Below, one piece after another: positions 13,901 to 28,081 of a stretch of 64,000 nucleotides of DNA. Position numbers and translations under genes: made by a program. Position 1 is the first letter of the stretch; each line of letters opens with the position of its first letter. The stretch is taken from assembly GCF_000699445.3 (NCBI RefSeq), contig NC_067198.1:24191536-24255535 (forward strand). Reading direction: 5' to 3'. Below the pieces are notes generated by a model that ran no database searches, was not told the origin of the DNA, and saw nothing but the letters and a program-made list of their open reading frames with translations. Origin of the DNA: Schistosoma haematobium (taxonomy: Eukaryota; Platyhelminthes; Trematoda; Strigeidida; Schistosomatidae).

Positions 13901-16900
13901 TAGAGATTATTCAATTCTTTGTCCCATTTACTATTTAAACACGAGAAAGACTGTATAGTTGATTTCTGTACATGATTCAATTATCATTTCATTTTCTTTG
14001 AAGTTTCCCTAAAAATCGCCAAACAGTTTTATTATTTTGAACTTTTAGTTTGCATCAAAAATTCATTGCCATTCTGTTTCAACCATACTTTATCCTATTT
14101 TATTTCTTTTTTTTACTTCCGAGGTTCATATCTTTGGTCTAATTTTCCTACTGTTAGGCGTTTAATGGAAATTGTGATAAGCAGGTTTGCTATATTCTAC
14201 ATTAAATAATATGATATTTTAATTGTACAAAGCTTTGTAATAACATTTTGTATAATTTATATTCGAAATCGTATCTGACATGTCTTTTCGTGCTTCACAT
14301 GATTTTGGTGTCGACACATCAGTTCCACTTCCATAATTCACCTGCAATATACTATTAACATATATTGTTTAGTTTCATGTAATGCATACTAGTTGAAGCA
14401 GCAACTGAGCTAATAATTTTGTTACACAATATATTCGTTTGGATACCGTGTTAGTCGACGTTTCATATTCTTATTGGTCAGTCTTGTCTATCGTCGTACT
14501 TACATATTAGATTACATAATAGATTTTAAGTATAAGACAACCGGGCAACATCAATAGCATAGCTCCAAGTTTAGTGTACTTACCTGTAATTGATAAATGC
14601 ATCATGTTGCCGAGTTTCTTCCTCTAAAATTTTTTTTGTAAGAAGAGAAAAGAACATTGTACTGTGGAGATTTAGGAAAGAACATTAGCAATAAATCTAG
14701 TAAGTAATTAAATACCGTCAATCTTGTAGCTATCGTTCTATTCCCATCAATTTACTCATTTAAACATACCTAAAATGTAAGATAATTCAGTAGATCACTA
14801 ACCATCGAGTACCGATTACCAAATTATCACTCTTTCAATCAGTAGTTTAAATGCCAAATCGAAATAAAAAAATTTACTTTGCAGTTGTAATCCTGGAGAA
14901 ATATTATTAAAAATTTCATTTTTGTATGTTTACTAGGTGCCGTTCGGCATCCTTAATATTTCTTTTTTCACATAACAAAATACAAATTAGTTGTAATATT
15001 CAACATTTTACTATGTTAGACGTAATTAATATATTGCTTAGGAATGACTGTTTTGTCATAGCTTACAAGAATAGTTATAAATCTTATTAGTCCATTAGCT
15101 AACCATTATCAAGTGTTTATTCGAAATTAAATTGATCACAGTAAATGATCATGAACTTATTAATCAGTGAAATGTAATCAGTCAATTTTCCTCACCTACA
15201 ATTATTCGTTTAGCTAAAAATAGATACAAAGAAACATAGTTTTGACATTATACATAATATATCAGTCTTGAGTGCTGTTAGAGGTATGCGGGCGGTTTTC
15301 ACTTCCCGGTTGCCCACACCGTGGAAGGGTTCTTCTGGAGGTACCTGAAAAGGAATTTGGATTAAAGGTGGTCTTAGTGACCTGAGAGCGTGACCGCAGT
15401 GCCCAAGGGACAACTGCTTGAGGTCGGTCACACACGACCTTTTTATGGGTAATTTTTGTGTTAGCTCCGTACTTATTGAGACCTTACCGCCGGAGACGGA
15501 TATCCGTGGGATAAGGCGAGGTGTGCATTTTTAGAGTCGACCTTTTCTAACCCCACCCCTCCTTGTGGGAAGGCAGCATCGCTGTCATGCTGGTTGTCTG
15601 AAGGAAACACCTTACATAATATATAACACGTTTTGTCTTACATGCAACTTTACTACTGCCCTATTCACAAGGGTGTTCGTAAGTAGTATGTACGTGACAT
15701 TGAAGTTGCAACATTCGTCAAATAGAGAGAACAGTTACAGTGCAGCAAAAGCATGGCGTTAGAAAAAAACTTGGGGACCAGATGAAAAGATTGTCCAAAT
15801 GGCAGAACACATTAAAAGATATAAATGAGCGATTTAAAGCTATTTATATGTATCATGTAAATGCTTCTCACAATCAACATAGATTCCTTCTATTGTTCAT
15901 TTTATAAAAAGAACAATGTCTAATTCTTAATTGAGTTTGGATTCACTTTTAGATTTTCAGTTTATGTTTGTAAACTAAAGCATTACTGAACTTTCGGTTT
16001 ACTTGATTTCAATATCCACTTTTTATTCTGTTGTTTTAGAAGTCAGTTTGTTTGTTATTGTTCTTTCGACTCAACCATTAAATTTGCATGGAATCGTTAT
16101 ATGTTTTGAATAAAACTGCTTTTTTGTCTCCTTATTGGTCCGAATTTCCAACTTGCTCATGATAATTTATAATGTTGTTTATTTTTTTTAGTGACTTCAT
16201 CAGTCCTTCAATCAAAGACTCAACTAGTCATAATCCTAATGTTGATTTAACAGAAAAAATGGTAATTTTAGTTTATCATTATTTTGTTGTTATTATTATA
16301 ATTTAATATTGAATCGTAAGTTATGTATTTATGAAATTTTTATTCTTTGTTGTTCAATCCGATCATAGCTTTAGCTTATTTTTCTCCAGAAAAAGTTGGC
16401 AGTTTACTTCCTTCTGCTTTTACCTCTTCATCATTATCTCTGTAATGGTTATCTGTATATTGTTTAAAATGGTTGCGCAGTTTTTTACTGATTGACTAGA
16501 TTACAAAGAGATTAAATTATTACTGTTAGATTGTTAATTTTGTTAATATATCTCTTTAAAACGATAACATCAAAGGCTTACGACAATCAAATATTGCTTA
16601 TTTGACTGAACAATACTTAAAAATCTTTTAGATCCGTTAATTGAATGGGTTGACATTATGTGTTAATTTTAAAACATTTTTATTTAGGTTTGCTTTCGTG
16701 GTGATCAGAGCGATTGATTTTGTCTCATTATTTTGGTTTGTGTAATCTGATCAAGTTGAGGGTTCTTACACTAAATGTGTTGCTCGCAGCTAATTACTCG
16801 ACCTTTTTCTTCCTTTTAAGTTGTATTGAATACATTATTTAATAAAAATAGGTGTTGTTCATTCTAGCTTTTTAAGAACTGTACTGCTTCTGCTGTCAGG

Positions 16901-19900
16901 CATTCAACCTCTGATTGGTGTTACATACTACTTATGTCTGCCGATATAAGTAGCATACACTACAAGCGTAAGTGTATTATGAGACACCTCACTTGAAATG
17001 TTTAACTAAAATGCTTTAAGATAGTAAAATATTTTTGGGATGTCATTTTCATAGTCATTTGTGATCACTACAGCTTCCTATGTCGGCTTATGGATCGTTT
17101 CGTGAATCTAAACTACTTCAATAACCGAGCGTTCATTTTTTACCCTTAGTTTTTAAGTCAGACCCGTTTATACGAAAGCGTTTGAACACGATACTGTATT
17201 CTTTCTCATCGTCTGTTATATTAGAGTATATAAGTTCAGTCTTATATTTTTTTACAGCTTCGATGAACTGAAGTTGTTTTAAATGTTTAGTCTGTCAAAC
17301 CTTTTCAGTGATTCACTTATCATTTCAGAAACTGTCTAATGCACTTACAATTAAAAATATTTTTTTTTCATTTTAGAATTATGAAATAGAAGTTCAGTTG
17401 ATTCTTCGTCTAGAATCATTCTTACTTGCAAATGAAAATAAGAGCACATCGACAACTTCAAATGCTGAAGAAAACCATTCATTCACATCTGATTCTTCTG
17501 TTGTAATTACTCCTGAATCTTCTCAGCTCATTAATAAATTAGTTCGAAATAACCCTCGTGGACCATGTCGCCGTTTACCTGAAGAACAACGTTGTTACCT
17601 TCGTTTCCTATGTCAACGTCTTCATCTTGAGCGTCGCCTATGGAATAGTAGAAATCCTGATTTCCTTCTTGATCTATTACATAATCAAGGTATAATCCCG
17701 TTATACTTTTCTCTTCTTGCTTGAATAATTTTTCTGTTGACGATTTACTGTTTTAAATACTGAAAACGTTTAAATTAGTATAGAATCGAATTAACTAATC
17801 TTCAGTCTCCCAATAATTCCCCTTTAAAAAACTGATTGTAAATGTTATTTTTTCAAGTTGATCGAAATTTTTGTATACGGATATATGAAAGGTATTATGG
17901 AGTTCGAACTGTATTGCTTATATAATTTTTCGAACTGTTTATCAGACTTTCATGCTCACCTCATACATGTAATGATCACGCATTGTGACATCCCGTATGA
18001 TACATTAAACACAAAGTACAATAAACTGAATAATGCAAGATTTAATCATTATAACCAAGCGCCTAAAATAAAATAAGTAAATTGTGTTCAAACGTGAAAC
18101 TTTATGTTCAGAAGTTAAACTGTGTAATGTACCTAGGGTACTGGTAACAGCCGATCATTTGAATAAATTAAACTGTAATACGTTTGAATTGGTATGTTAA
18201 GTGAAAATAGGATTTCTTAAGCCTTTTAATTTCGTCACATCTAAAAGAATGCGTGAAATTTATACAAGTTGATATGTAGTTTCTTTATTTTACTTTCAAA
18301 TGAGATTTCCAGTTAGAAATATTGAATGGATTTTGCTGGTAGAACTAAGTATTAGCTATCACCTGACTGCATATTTAACTTAGCTCGATATTTTAAACAT
18401 GCAATCATCTAATCTAATTTTACAGTAATTCTAAAACGTTTGACACCTCATAGTTTCAGTTCTGCCACCTACTATTTGCTGCAGTCATTTTAAATTACAA
18501 ACCTTACGTTGATAAGTTTCGTTGAGTCTGTTTCTCAATGAATAATTTGACTTTTCAAAATCCATTTTTACTAGCTAACGATGTTGTTGCACAACCATGG
18601 CTGATGCGCCTAGTTGAATCCACTGGAGAGGATTTAGATGTCCTTCCTGTTCAGTGTTTATGTGAATATCTACTCTACGATGCTATGACACACGCGCAAG
18701 CCAGTAAAACTGATCGGTCACATATTTCACGAGCTATTGGGCAATCTGTAAATGTCGATATATTCGATAATTTATGTGCTGTTAAACCAGGTACATATGT
18801 ATTTCCTAATTTTTTGTCTTTTAAGAAAACGTCTCATGACTGTTATTTTGTATTTCCATACGTTTAATGTCCAGTTATTAACATTTGATTGTCGATCTAA
18901 TCCACGTCGCCTAGACTTCATAATATGGCACTAAACCGACTGTAATCGAAGTCAGTTATATATTCATTATAGAACATAGCACAAGTGTACGTCAGCCCGA
19001 ACTTTCATACTGTATCAACACAGTGAAAAGGAATCCATTTACCGGTAAACCAACGGTCGGTGTTTTCATGAACTGGTGCTATATTTGGACATACGTAACG
19101 TTTTCCAGCCGTACCAATCGATGAAGATCCACAACCTTTTTTCATACGCTCAATTTTGGTATTGCTTGATTAATCGTTCCATCAAACGCAAGCTATGCTC
19201 CGAAAATACTTATATTTAATTACCTACAGCGTGTGTGTATTTTTATTTGCATGTCATGTTTTACACCAGTAAAGCATTATAAAGCAGATTGCTGCTCCAT
19301 GTACTTGCTTCTTTCATGAAAGACGGATATCTTATTTACACTACTTGCGACTAATAGCCAAAGAAGCTCTGATACAATGCCGAGATTTCGCTAGAAGGCT
19401 GATAATACTTCCAAGACTACTGAAATGGTTAGCAACTTCACTCCGTGTGGTCGGTTTTGAGGTCGACGTAGACTATTGGAGCAACAACGTTTTGAGTTTA
19501 GTGGGAGACGTAAACATATATCAGACGTTTTCACGCTGTTACTCAAGGTCTTCAAAAGAATCCATAATATATCAGGGTATTCGTCAACCTGAATGTCATT
19601 TACGTACTCCACATCGATTAACTAGTTATCAGGAATCAGAAAGTTAAACTATTAGTTGGTGTACTAAGCAAATGTTAACTAATAAAGTTATCTATGTATT
19701 AGCAAATATAAGTAAGCTTTCTTTTAATACGCGGAATATATTCGTTTAGTTAGTATTTTTCTTCGTAAAAATATTCACGTTTACCTAGTCAGGACTTTAT
19801 TTTGCAGAAAATAAGTATCACAATCCATTTTCTGCTGGTTACCGATGAATTGATTCTCACCTATTTCTTAATAGTGATGATAATGTTGCTACGAAATTTA

Positions 19901-22215
19901 TCAAAATTAAAAATGCTTTTCTTATTCGCAGTTAGCACGGCGTTATGTGCACTTTAATTTTTTTTACTGTTAAAGTCCTATTGTAATTCACAATAGAGCG
20001 ATTTTTATTTATTTTATTTCTTTCTCATTTGATTTTCAGAAAAATTAAATCTGAGTGTTACAAATAAACTTGTTTCTCACTTGATAACTAAATTACAGGA
20101 AACATTAACATCGGATTCACTTAATACTTCTGTTTCTGATGCATTTACTCATTCATTCTTCAGTCGACTAAGTGATTCACGACGCGTAGTAAGACAGGCT
20201 TCTCGTCAAGTATGTAGCAAGTATTGAATTCTATTGGTGTGTATCATTTTCGTTTTACGGTAGTTAATGCTAATAATTCATGATACCAAAATTATAAGTA
20301 ACTAAGATACTAAAATCGTCTAATAGAAACATCTGATGGAGTTTGACTACAGTACTTTGATGTGTACTAGGTAATAGGTAATTCTTCCTACTTATCAATG
20401 TTCCTCTCAATTATTCCCGGTCATTAATGACTGCTAATCACCTATTTTTGTTTATGTTGTGATAAAAGTTTGTCTGATAGGTTACTGAAGTGTGTCCTGA
20501 TTGCTATTCGCGTATGACTGACCGACTATTGTCAGTTTAAATTAATGCCCCAGGGTTCAAGCGTGAAATCCTGTCATTTTGAATATCAAATTCCAGAACA
20601 ATTACCCCAACTAACTGAATTGTAACGAGAAAATGAAACTATCTTTGATGCAGAAATGATCCAATTAATATCGCTTGATTCTTCATCGTCTAGCTCATTA
20701 TTTAGAGTCAAATCACACTTTAGTTGTATCACGCATAAATTTAACGAAATCTATTATGTATGATTACTATTCCGCTTTCGGTAAAGCTATTTACGACTTA
20801 AAATAACCACATTGTATCTCTATGTGATAAGAAAATTAATAGAAAATTGAATTTCTGAATTTTCGCAGCGTATTGTAATTCGCTTATTCAGAGAATGAAT
20901 GACCTAATTAAATCAACCCAATTTTAAATAGCACGTAGGAAACAACAAACTACCGAGTAACTTCAGTCCTTAATGCCAGCAACAGCAAGAATCTAACGTG
21001 AACAAGCCAGTGACCATCTGGACTCATTAGCTAAGGCAATAACACTTTTTAACTTTTGAGGCAATAGTCACAACTGACGAGTCATAAGTCAGAAAAAAAA
21101 AACTCATCCTTGATTATTACACTACCAACTACTGTCAAACGTTTCATAAGAATGCTCGTGAATTGATAGTAAAATCCAGACAATGTACTTTGGATGCATA
21201 TATGCCAATAAAGACTGATCAAATCCAGTCCCTAACAACATCAACGACAAGACTTACGCTCTTTCAAGTGAAAGCAAAGTAGTTTTGATTCGACCAGTAT
21301 ACGTTTTATCATGTTAATGTTGTTCCACTCAAAAGTTAATATTTGTGAGACTTAGGTTTATATGTTTTTTCGTGCGGTGCAAAAATGTGAAGTTTGTTAT
21401 AAGAAGGAGTCGAGTTAGATTAACGTGTAAATGGTGTGATGTATGTTGGTTTTCGGTAGATTGTTAAATTTAGATTCCCATAAGAATCCCCTTTAAATAA
21501 ACATCCTAAGAAGGTAGTTTATTGAGTTCATATTTTTATCTCGTAAAAGAATTTGATATAATCTTAGAAAGTATCTATCAGTCTAGAAAAAATTACAAGG
21601 AAATACTTCTTAATGATGACAGATGTGCCATCTACATATCTGAACCAAGTTCGTTGTCTGGTTGTACTAGTAAGAATAACCGACTTTACATGGTGTGTGA
21701 ATAGATTAGGAACAACCGAGGAAATGGTTTCTTTTAACTATTCTGTTTATTTGTATAAAGTCCCTTTGAAAGTGAATACATTTCAACCCATGTATAGTTC
21801 AAGGGATTTCATGAATAAACTAACGCTTATTGAATATCTGTTTGATGGAGTATTATCATTATCCAGTAAACCATTTTCTTGAATCAATTGGTTGTTTTTC
21901 GAAGCGAGAAAAGTAATTTCCATAGACATAAAGAGTTCATCATTTGTGTGTGGGCTGTGATACTGCCCGGGTGGCGCATATATATTGGCGCTCTCTTGTA
22001 CCAATATTTATGTGTTCAAATAAAAAATAAATAAAAATAAAAACCATTTTCTTAAATGATTAATCCGGAAATCCTGAGTTTGTAATTGTATGAATGTTTA
22101 AGCATTTAAGGCTCAAATATTTAGAAATAGCTTATGTAATGGTGCTTGTGAAGTTATACTATATATCTTAATGGGATATCGGGTTTATTAGTTGTTTTGG
22201 TAACCCATAAAAACG

Positions 22216-22279
<64 letters not shown>

Positions 22280-25200
22280 AGAGAGAGAATGTATGTTATC
22301 TTCGATTACAAAGCACTTATAAATTCTGTCTTATTACCAATGAAAGGAAAGAATATAATTTGTTCAATTGCACTAAACACAATCAAACTACTCTATTAAA
22401 ATTAATCTTTTAATTTTTTCTCTAGTGTATTCGCTCACTTGTGCCTGAGACTGTAGACGTTTCTTCAAGTCCGCAGCTTACTGATGCCACTTGTAGATGG
22501 CTGTACATTCTCAAACACCTCAGTCAGCTACCGGTTTTAAACACGATCGATAAATCTTTTTCATCTAATTCTCATACATTGAATGAATCAACTCATCATC
22601 TGACTGGGCCTATATTAACATCATTTCAAGTGGAAAATGATCTGGATATTTTAACTGCTAATTTATTATTTTTAAGTCAGTTAATTCACTCACCAAATTT
22701 TACAGTAAGTTAAATTTTTTGATGTAAAGATAGTGATCCTCTGAATTCTAGCTTGTTTAGAATGATGTGTGAAATTTCCCATTTTATTAACTTGATTACT
22801 CGCAGAGACAGTTGTCCTTAGACAAGTCATTGATCAGTGCTTGAACCGTAGCATTCTAAAATATGTTAGAAGTTTCCACTATATTACTTAGAAATTTTTC
22901 TAGGTTCCCCTCCGAATTTTATTTGTCAATGTTGAGCTCCTCATAAAACTACATTTTTCCAACTTGCTAAACGGCATAGAAGGAGAAATTCAGCAAAAGT
23001 GGGGAAATATTAGATCGTTACATATGAATATAGACCGGTAAGGAAAAATAACTTACATCAAAACATTGTATAGGACTTAGGAAATAAATGATGATCACAT
23101 GAGTGTCACTGTAGTATATGTAGCATGCTCGCCTTTCTGGCAAGTGGGTTGGCAAATGTAGTACTTGTAATAGCTTCTATGTAAATTTGATTTTCACATG
23201 TGTTTCTTGTGGTATGCCAGTCTGAATTCGCTAGTTTTAACGCTTTACCTATAAGGTTGTCTTTTCTTTGTCATATGGTCAATGATTTAGATTGTAATGA
23301 AAATTCTGGAGTAATGTGTTACTGCCAGTTAGTGATGAACCTAACTACAGTAAATTGTTTCTCAGGTATACAACATACAAAACCTTATTTCTAACTATTA
23401 AAAAGAAACATTTGTATCAAAGATTAGAATTCACCTTACTTTACCACTTTCTTCAGATAATGTTTTTATGGGAAACCCTAATAAACCTCTCCGATCACCA
23501 TAATCGAAAAGACTGAGTATAATCAGAGTCTGTGTTCAAACGACGTCAGTTTCTTTATTTTGTGTCGGGTATTTGATGGAAAATGTAATAAGTCAAAAAA
23601 TTGTTTGAATTCCATCAACCGGATGTTCTTTTTTGTAGTTTTATACATTTCGTAATGACAACTATTTCAAATTAATAGTCTATCACAGTTTCTAATTATT
23701 ACTGGTTTTTAAAATTACGTTTAAATGCATTGAGTTACTAATCTTTGTGAAATGACAGTTCAGCTGTTTATATTCGCACCGTAAAAACTTCTTTTTATAA
23801 CTGTTCCAGTTACAACAATATTATCAACTGTAGGGGTGTGGTTTCAATTCAAACATTTTTGTGCTTTGGTTTACGCCTCAGTCAATAAATCTGTATGTAG
23901 TAACTGTTTTATATCTGTTACTTTGTCATCACAAAATATCGATAACAAATTAAAAAATTATGTTGTAAAATGATAAGCGTTAGATCCATGCATCCATTAC
24001 GTGAAATATTTTATGGTTGAATGAGAAGTACGTAATTTATAACTCGAATTATCTCATTTTATCTAATATTTTGTTTATGTTTGCTAATATTGTTGTTCTT
24101 TCTTTTTACTTAAATTTTACTTCATAGTTTTGGCAACCATTGGTAACTGCATTAAGTCAGTTTGTTTTAACGCGATCGACAACTTTATCAAGTTTACTAC
24201 ATAGAAATGCTCTACATTGTCGTGGTTCTTCTGATTTACTTGGCAAAACTGCATTTTCAGCTTTGGAAGCTATGGCAGAGATATTTACATGTTACGTAAA
24301 TCATTGTTGTACAGTTACTGAGGCTATTCCAATCACGGAAAAACGGGTTAGTGCTTTTCATATTACTTGATTCTGTATACCACATGGTAAATCATTGTTT
24401 ACATCTTATTATTACATGTTTTTAAAAATCTATCCGATTCTTCTTAACTTTGATTTGATTTGGACCAGCTTGAAACGATTTAGCATAACAAGCAGTACAG
24501 CTATATATTCAGTCTAAGCTAATCCATATGGTTGAGTGCTTGTCTGCAGTCCACTTGTTAATGTCTGGCTTACAGTAGCTATCTTGACGATTTTTATGAA
24601 AGTGATCTATTGTACATGTTCTGAAAGTTTTATCGTTTCTTAAAATGTCGCCTATCATATCGAAATCATCCTACCATCTCTCTGTTCTTCGAAATAAAAC
24701 TTCAACCGTTCATAAAGTATACGCAGAACAAAGGAAAAAAGACTGGTTTTTCAAGTGGGCTTTCATTGTCTTCAGAAAAGCCAATGGTACCATACAATGC
24801 GTCTGTGTACATATGCATCACATCGTCACAAAGTGATGTTTTAAAAGATTAGTATACATCAATGGTTTTAACAAAAAAATACCGAATCAAATCTAACAGT
24901 GAAATTCAGGCGTGTAGAAGTAATAATTCAAAATCCAAAACTAAAAACCAGTACGCGTTAGGTATTCTCAAAAAATTGCAGATATAAAAAATATTGTAGT
25001 CCTGTAGTTTAACAACTAAAGCGTTCTGCTCTTATAAATAAAAATAATATATTTGTAATATCCCAATGAGTAGAAAATTGGATTTTTTGACGTTTCGTGA
25101 CTTAGTGTAAGTCACTTCTTCAGAGAATAAATAACCAAATTAAAATTAATCCAAGTTTAAATAGTACAACGGAACAATGCAAGAATAATATTTGATCAAT

Positions 25201-28030
25201 CAAAAAACATGTCTGAACAAGTTGATGTCATGTCATTTCTGTCAAGGTGATTCATAAGTGATATGTATGTAAATTTGTGTGTATGTATATGTGCATTGTT
25301 TAGGAATGAAAACTTGTGTGACCTTTATGGTAAGAAAGGATAAGAAAACATCAACAATAAAATACAATTCGAATGATCTAAGAAGAACTGTTCATAATCT
25401 CTCTAACAGAAACTTAAACAGTCACGAAATCACTCTACTAGAGAAGGGATTAAATTTCAATTTATACAGAAAACCACTTAGCACTCTTGAAATTGCTCCA
25501 ATTATAGAACCAATGATCGCACAACTACCGGAAAAAGAGTCGCATTTACTACGTCAAAAGACATCCCATATTCTGACTAAACAAAAACACATTACACCGA
25601 ACATTTCAAAAGAAGAATTGAAGGCTCTGCATTCACTTAAAAAAGACAAAACGATTATCATCACAAAACCCGACAAAGGCAACACAACAGTAATCATGAA
25701 TAAAACAGATTATATTAATAAAGCTCTTGAACATCTCTCAACAGGACCTTATGAAAAGATCAATCCAAAAACTTCTCTAACGATTAAGAATAAAGTCAAA
25801 TTAGAAACAAATCAACTTCTGAACGAGCAAAAACCAATCATTGGGGTCTCGCTTTGGTTTGCGTTGCATCCCAAATCATGTAATGTCTCACGGTTTTACT
25901 GCTTACCAAAAATTCATAAACCAGATATTCCTCTAAGACCGATAGTAGACTTCACAAACACCCCAACATATGCATTATCAAAATATTTAAGCAATATATT
26001 AAAACCACTACAACTCAACTTACATAATATAATTAAAGACACATATGACTTTAAATCAAAATTATCCGGATTAATCATCGAGAAGAATGAAATCATGGTA
26101 AGCTTTGATGTCGTTTCTTTATACACAAGTGTTCCCATTGATAAATGCTTAAAATTCATTAGTGGTTTACTTGAGAACGACAATACTCTTCCTGACAGAT
26201 GTCCGTTGAGCATCAGTCTAATCATGAAATCCTTAAAACTTTGCTTAAATTCAACGCTATTTACTTTTAACGGTATGTTATTCAAACAAACTAACGGTGT
26301 AGCGATGGGATCCCCCGTGTCCCGAATTGTAGCCAACCTTTTTATGGCATACATAGAATCAAATATCTTCGCCCACAACATTATACCACGAATTTGGCTT
26401 AGATATGTAGACGATACATTTGTTGTTATAAAAAAGACTCATCTAAGATCTTTTTCAAAACGAATAAATACACTTTCATCGCACATCAAATTCACGAATG
26501 AAAATGAAAATGTACATGGTGAGCTACCATTCTTGGATTGCTTAGTAAAAAGAAATCCAAATGGAAGTCTAAACCTATCCATTTACCGAAAACCGACACA
26601 TTCAAATCGTTATATTGACTTCCATTCAGCACATCCTTTCAGTGCAAAGATCTCGCTAGCCTTAAATCTTTTTAGAAGAGCTAACAAGATCATCACATCA
26701 GAGGAAGACAAACAAAAAGAATAAATGAATATAATTAGCATCTTACAATTTAATAATTTTCCTATGAAGATTATTAGAAGCATATTAAAATAAAACAGTT
26801 TATTACATTATAATAATGATTCGAATGAAATGCCATGGATTGGTACTGTAGTTCTACCATACAACAGAAGAAATCCAAAGAATCTTAAAACATCACAGAA
26901 TCAAAGTGTATTACAAAACAACGGACACACTACGTAATACTTTAGTTCGCCTGAAAGACAAAATCCCTTTCATGTCCACACAGAACTGCGTCTACAAATT
27001 AGGTTGTATTGATTGTGATGCCGATTATATTGGAGAGTCATCCCGCGAAACCGTGACTAGAGCCAAAGAACATATTAGGTACACAAAGAAACCTCCTAAC
27101 AATCCTGTAGAATTGAACCAACTTCAAATTAAATCGGCAATAGCAGTTCATGTCATTTTCAACAACCACCAAATCGATTTTAAAAATATCAAAATATTGC
27201 AAAAAGGCTTTTCCAACTACAAAGAAAGGAGGATAGCTGAGGCGTTCCATATAATGCTTAATCCTACTTCTCTCAATAGAAAGGAAGGTCTTACTATACA
27301 TCCTACTTGGACCATATATCCTAGCCATTCAGTCTGATCGTATTTACAATTTCACACTATCATATTACAAATTTAAACTCTATCGTTTCTTACCATAAAG
27401 GTCACACAAGTTTTCATTCCTAAACAATGCACATATACATACACACAAATTTACATACATATCACTTATGAATCACCTTGACAGAAATGACATGACATCA
27501 ACTTGTTCAGACATGTTTTTTGATTGATCAAATATTATTCTTGCATTGTTCCGTTGTACTATTTAAACTTGGATTAATTTTAATTTGGTTATTTATTCTC
27601 TGAAGAAGTGACTTACACTAAGTCACGAAACGTCAAAAAATCCAATTTTCTACTCATTGGGATATTACAAATATATTATTTTTATTTATAACAATCAACC
27701 CAATGCTCAATTTATTCGAAATTATCAAATCAAACCTTGGTTCTGCTCTTAGTTAATGCCTTTCAGGTCCTAACTCTACTCCACCTACTTTTATTGGAAA
27801 TTTATATTTGGTATAATACGCTTTCACACTAAATTTTCCGATTGAAGCTGTATACTTAAAATTGTACATGGTTAATGAATTCTCTTTTTATAGTGAAAAT
27901 TTGGTAATGAGAATTGTGTTTGTAAACTAATCTTTTCGTATAACTCTGTGTTGATTATGGCCGATTGATTCTAACAGAATTGAATTATGTTGTATGTTGA
28001 TCTAAATATAGAATATTTGCCATTAAACAG

Positions 28031-28081
<51 letters not shown>

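Larger units (their letters stand above)
25032..27691 (+). mobile_element. Penelope-like element with 306-bp inverted terminal repeats
   Basis: A 2,660-base insertion in the intron between INTS1 exons p and q. The first 306 bases (25032-25337) are the reverse complement of the last 306 (27386-27691); on reading both arms I found no difference. Between them lie a Penelope-type reverse transcriptase and a GIY-YIG endonuclease region. Each arm contains a hammerhead-ribozyme-like core. Penelope-like elements are known for inverted or direct terminal repeats and for hammerhead motifs. The RT and endonuclease are separated by frame breaks, so this copy is probably not autonomous. No clear target duplication was found. 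Confidence 0.93.

Noticed and set aside
16115..16165. YWSEFPT-like peptide resembling the INTS1 WEEYPT block
   Set aside because: A stop follows at once, and the true exon for this block is 14124-14184, which fits phase and sequence.
19345..19647. 100-codon ORF with a 73-codon antisense frame
   Set aside because: No recognisable domain. It may be part of an old retroelement, but the evidence is too weak to name it.
22217..22290. Long TA tract as a possible origin or regulatory element
   Set aside because: Plain dinucleotide repeat in an intron, with a second one at 28034; no further structure.
25914..26381. 155-codon minus-strand ORF
   Set aside because: Shadow of the Penelope reverse transcriptase.
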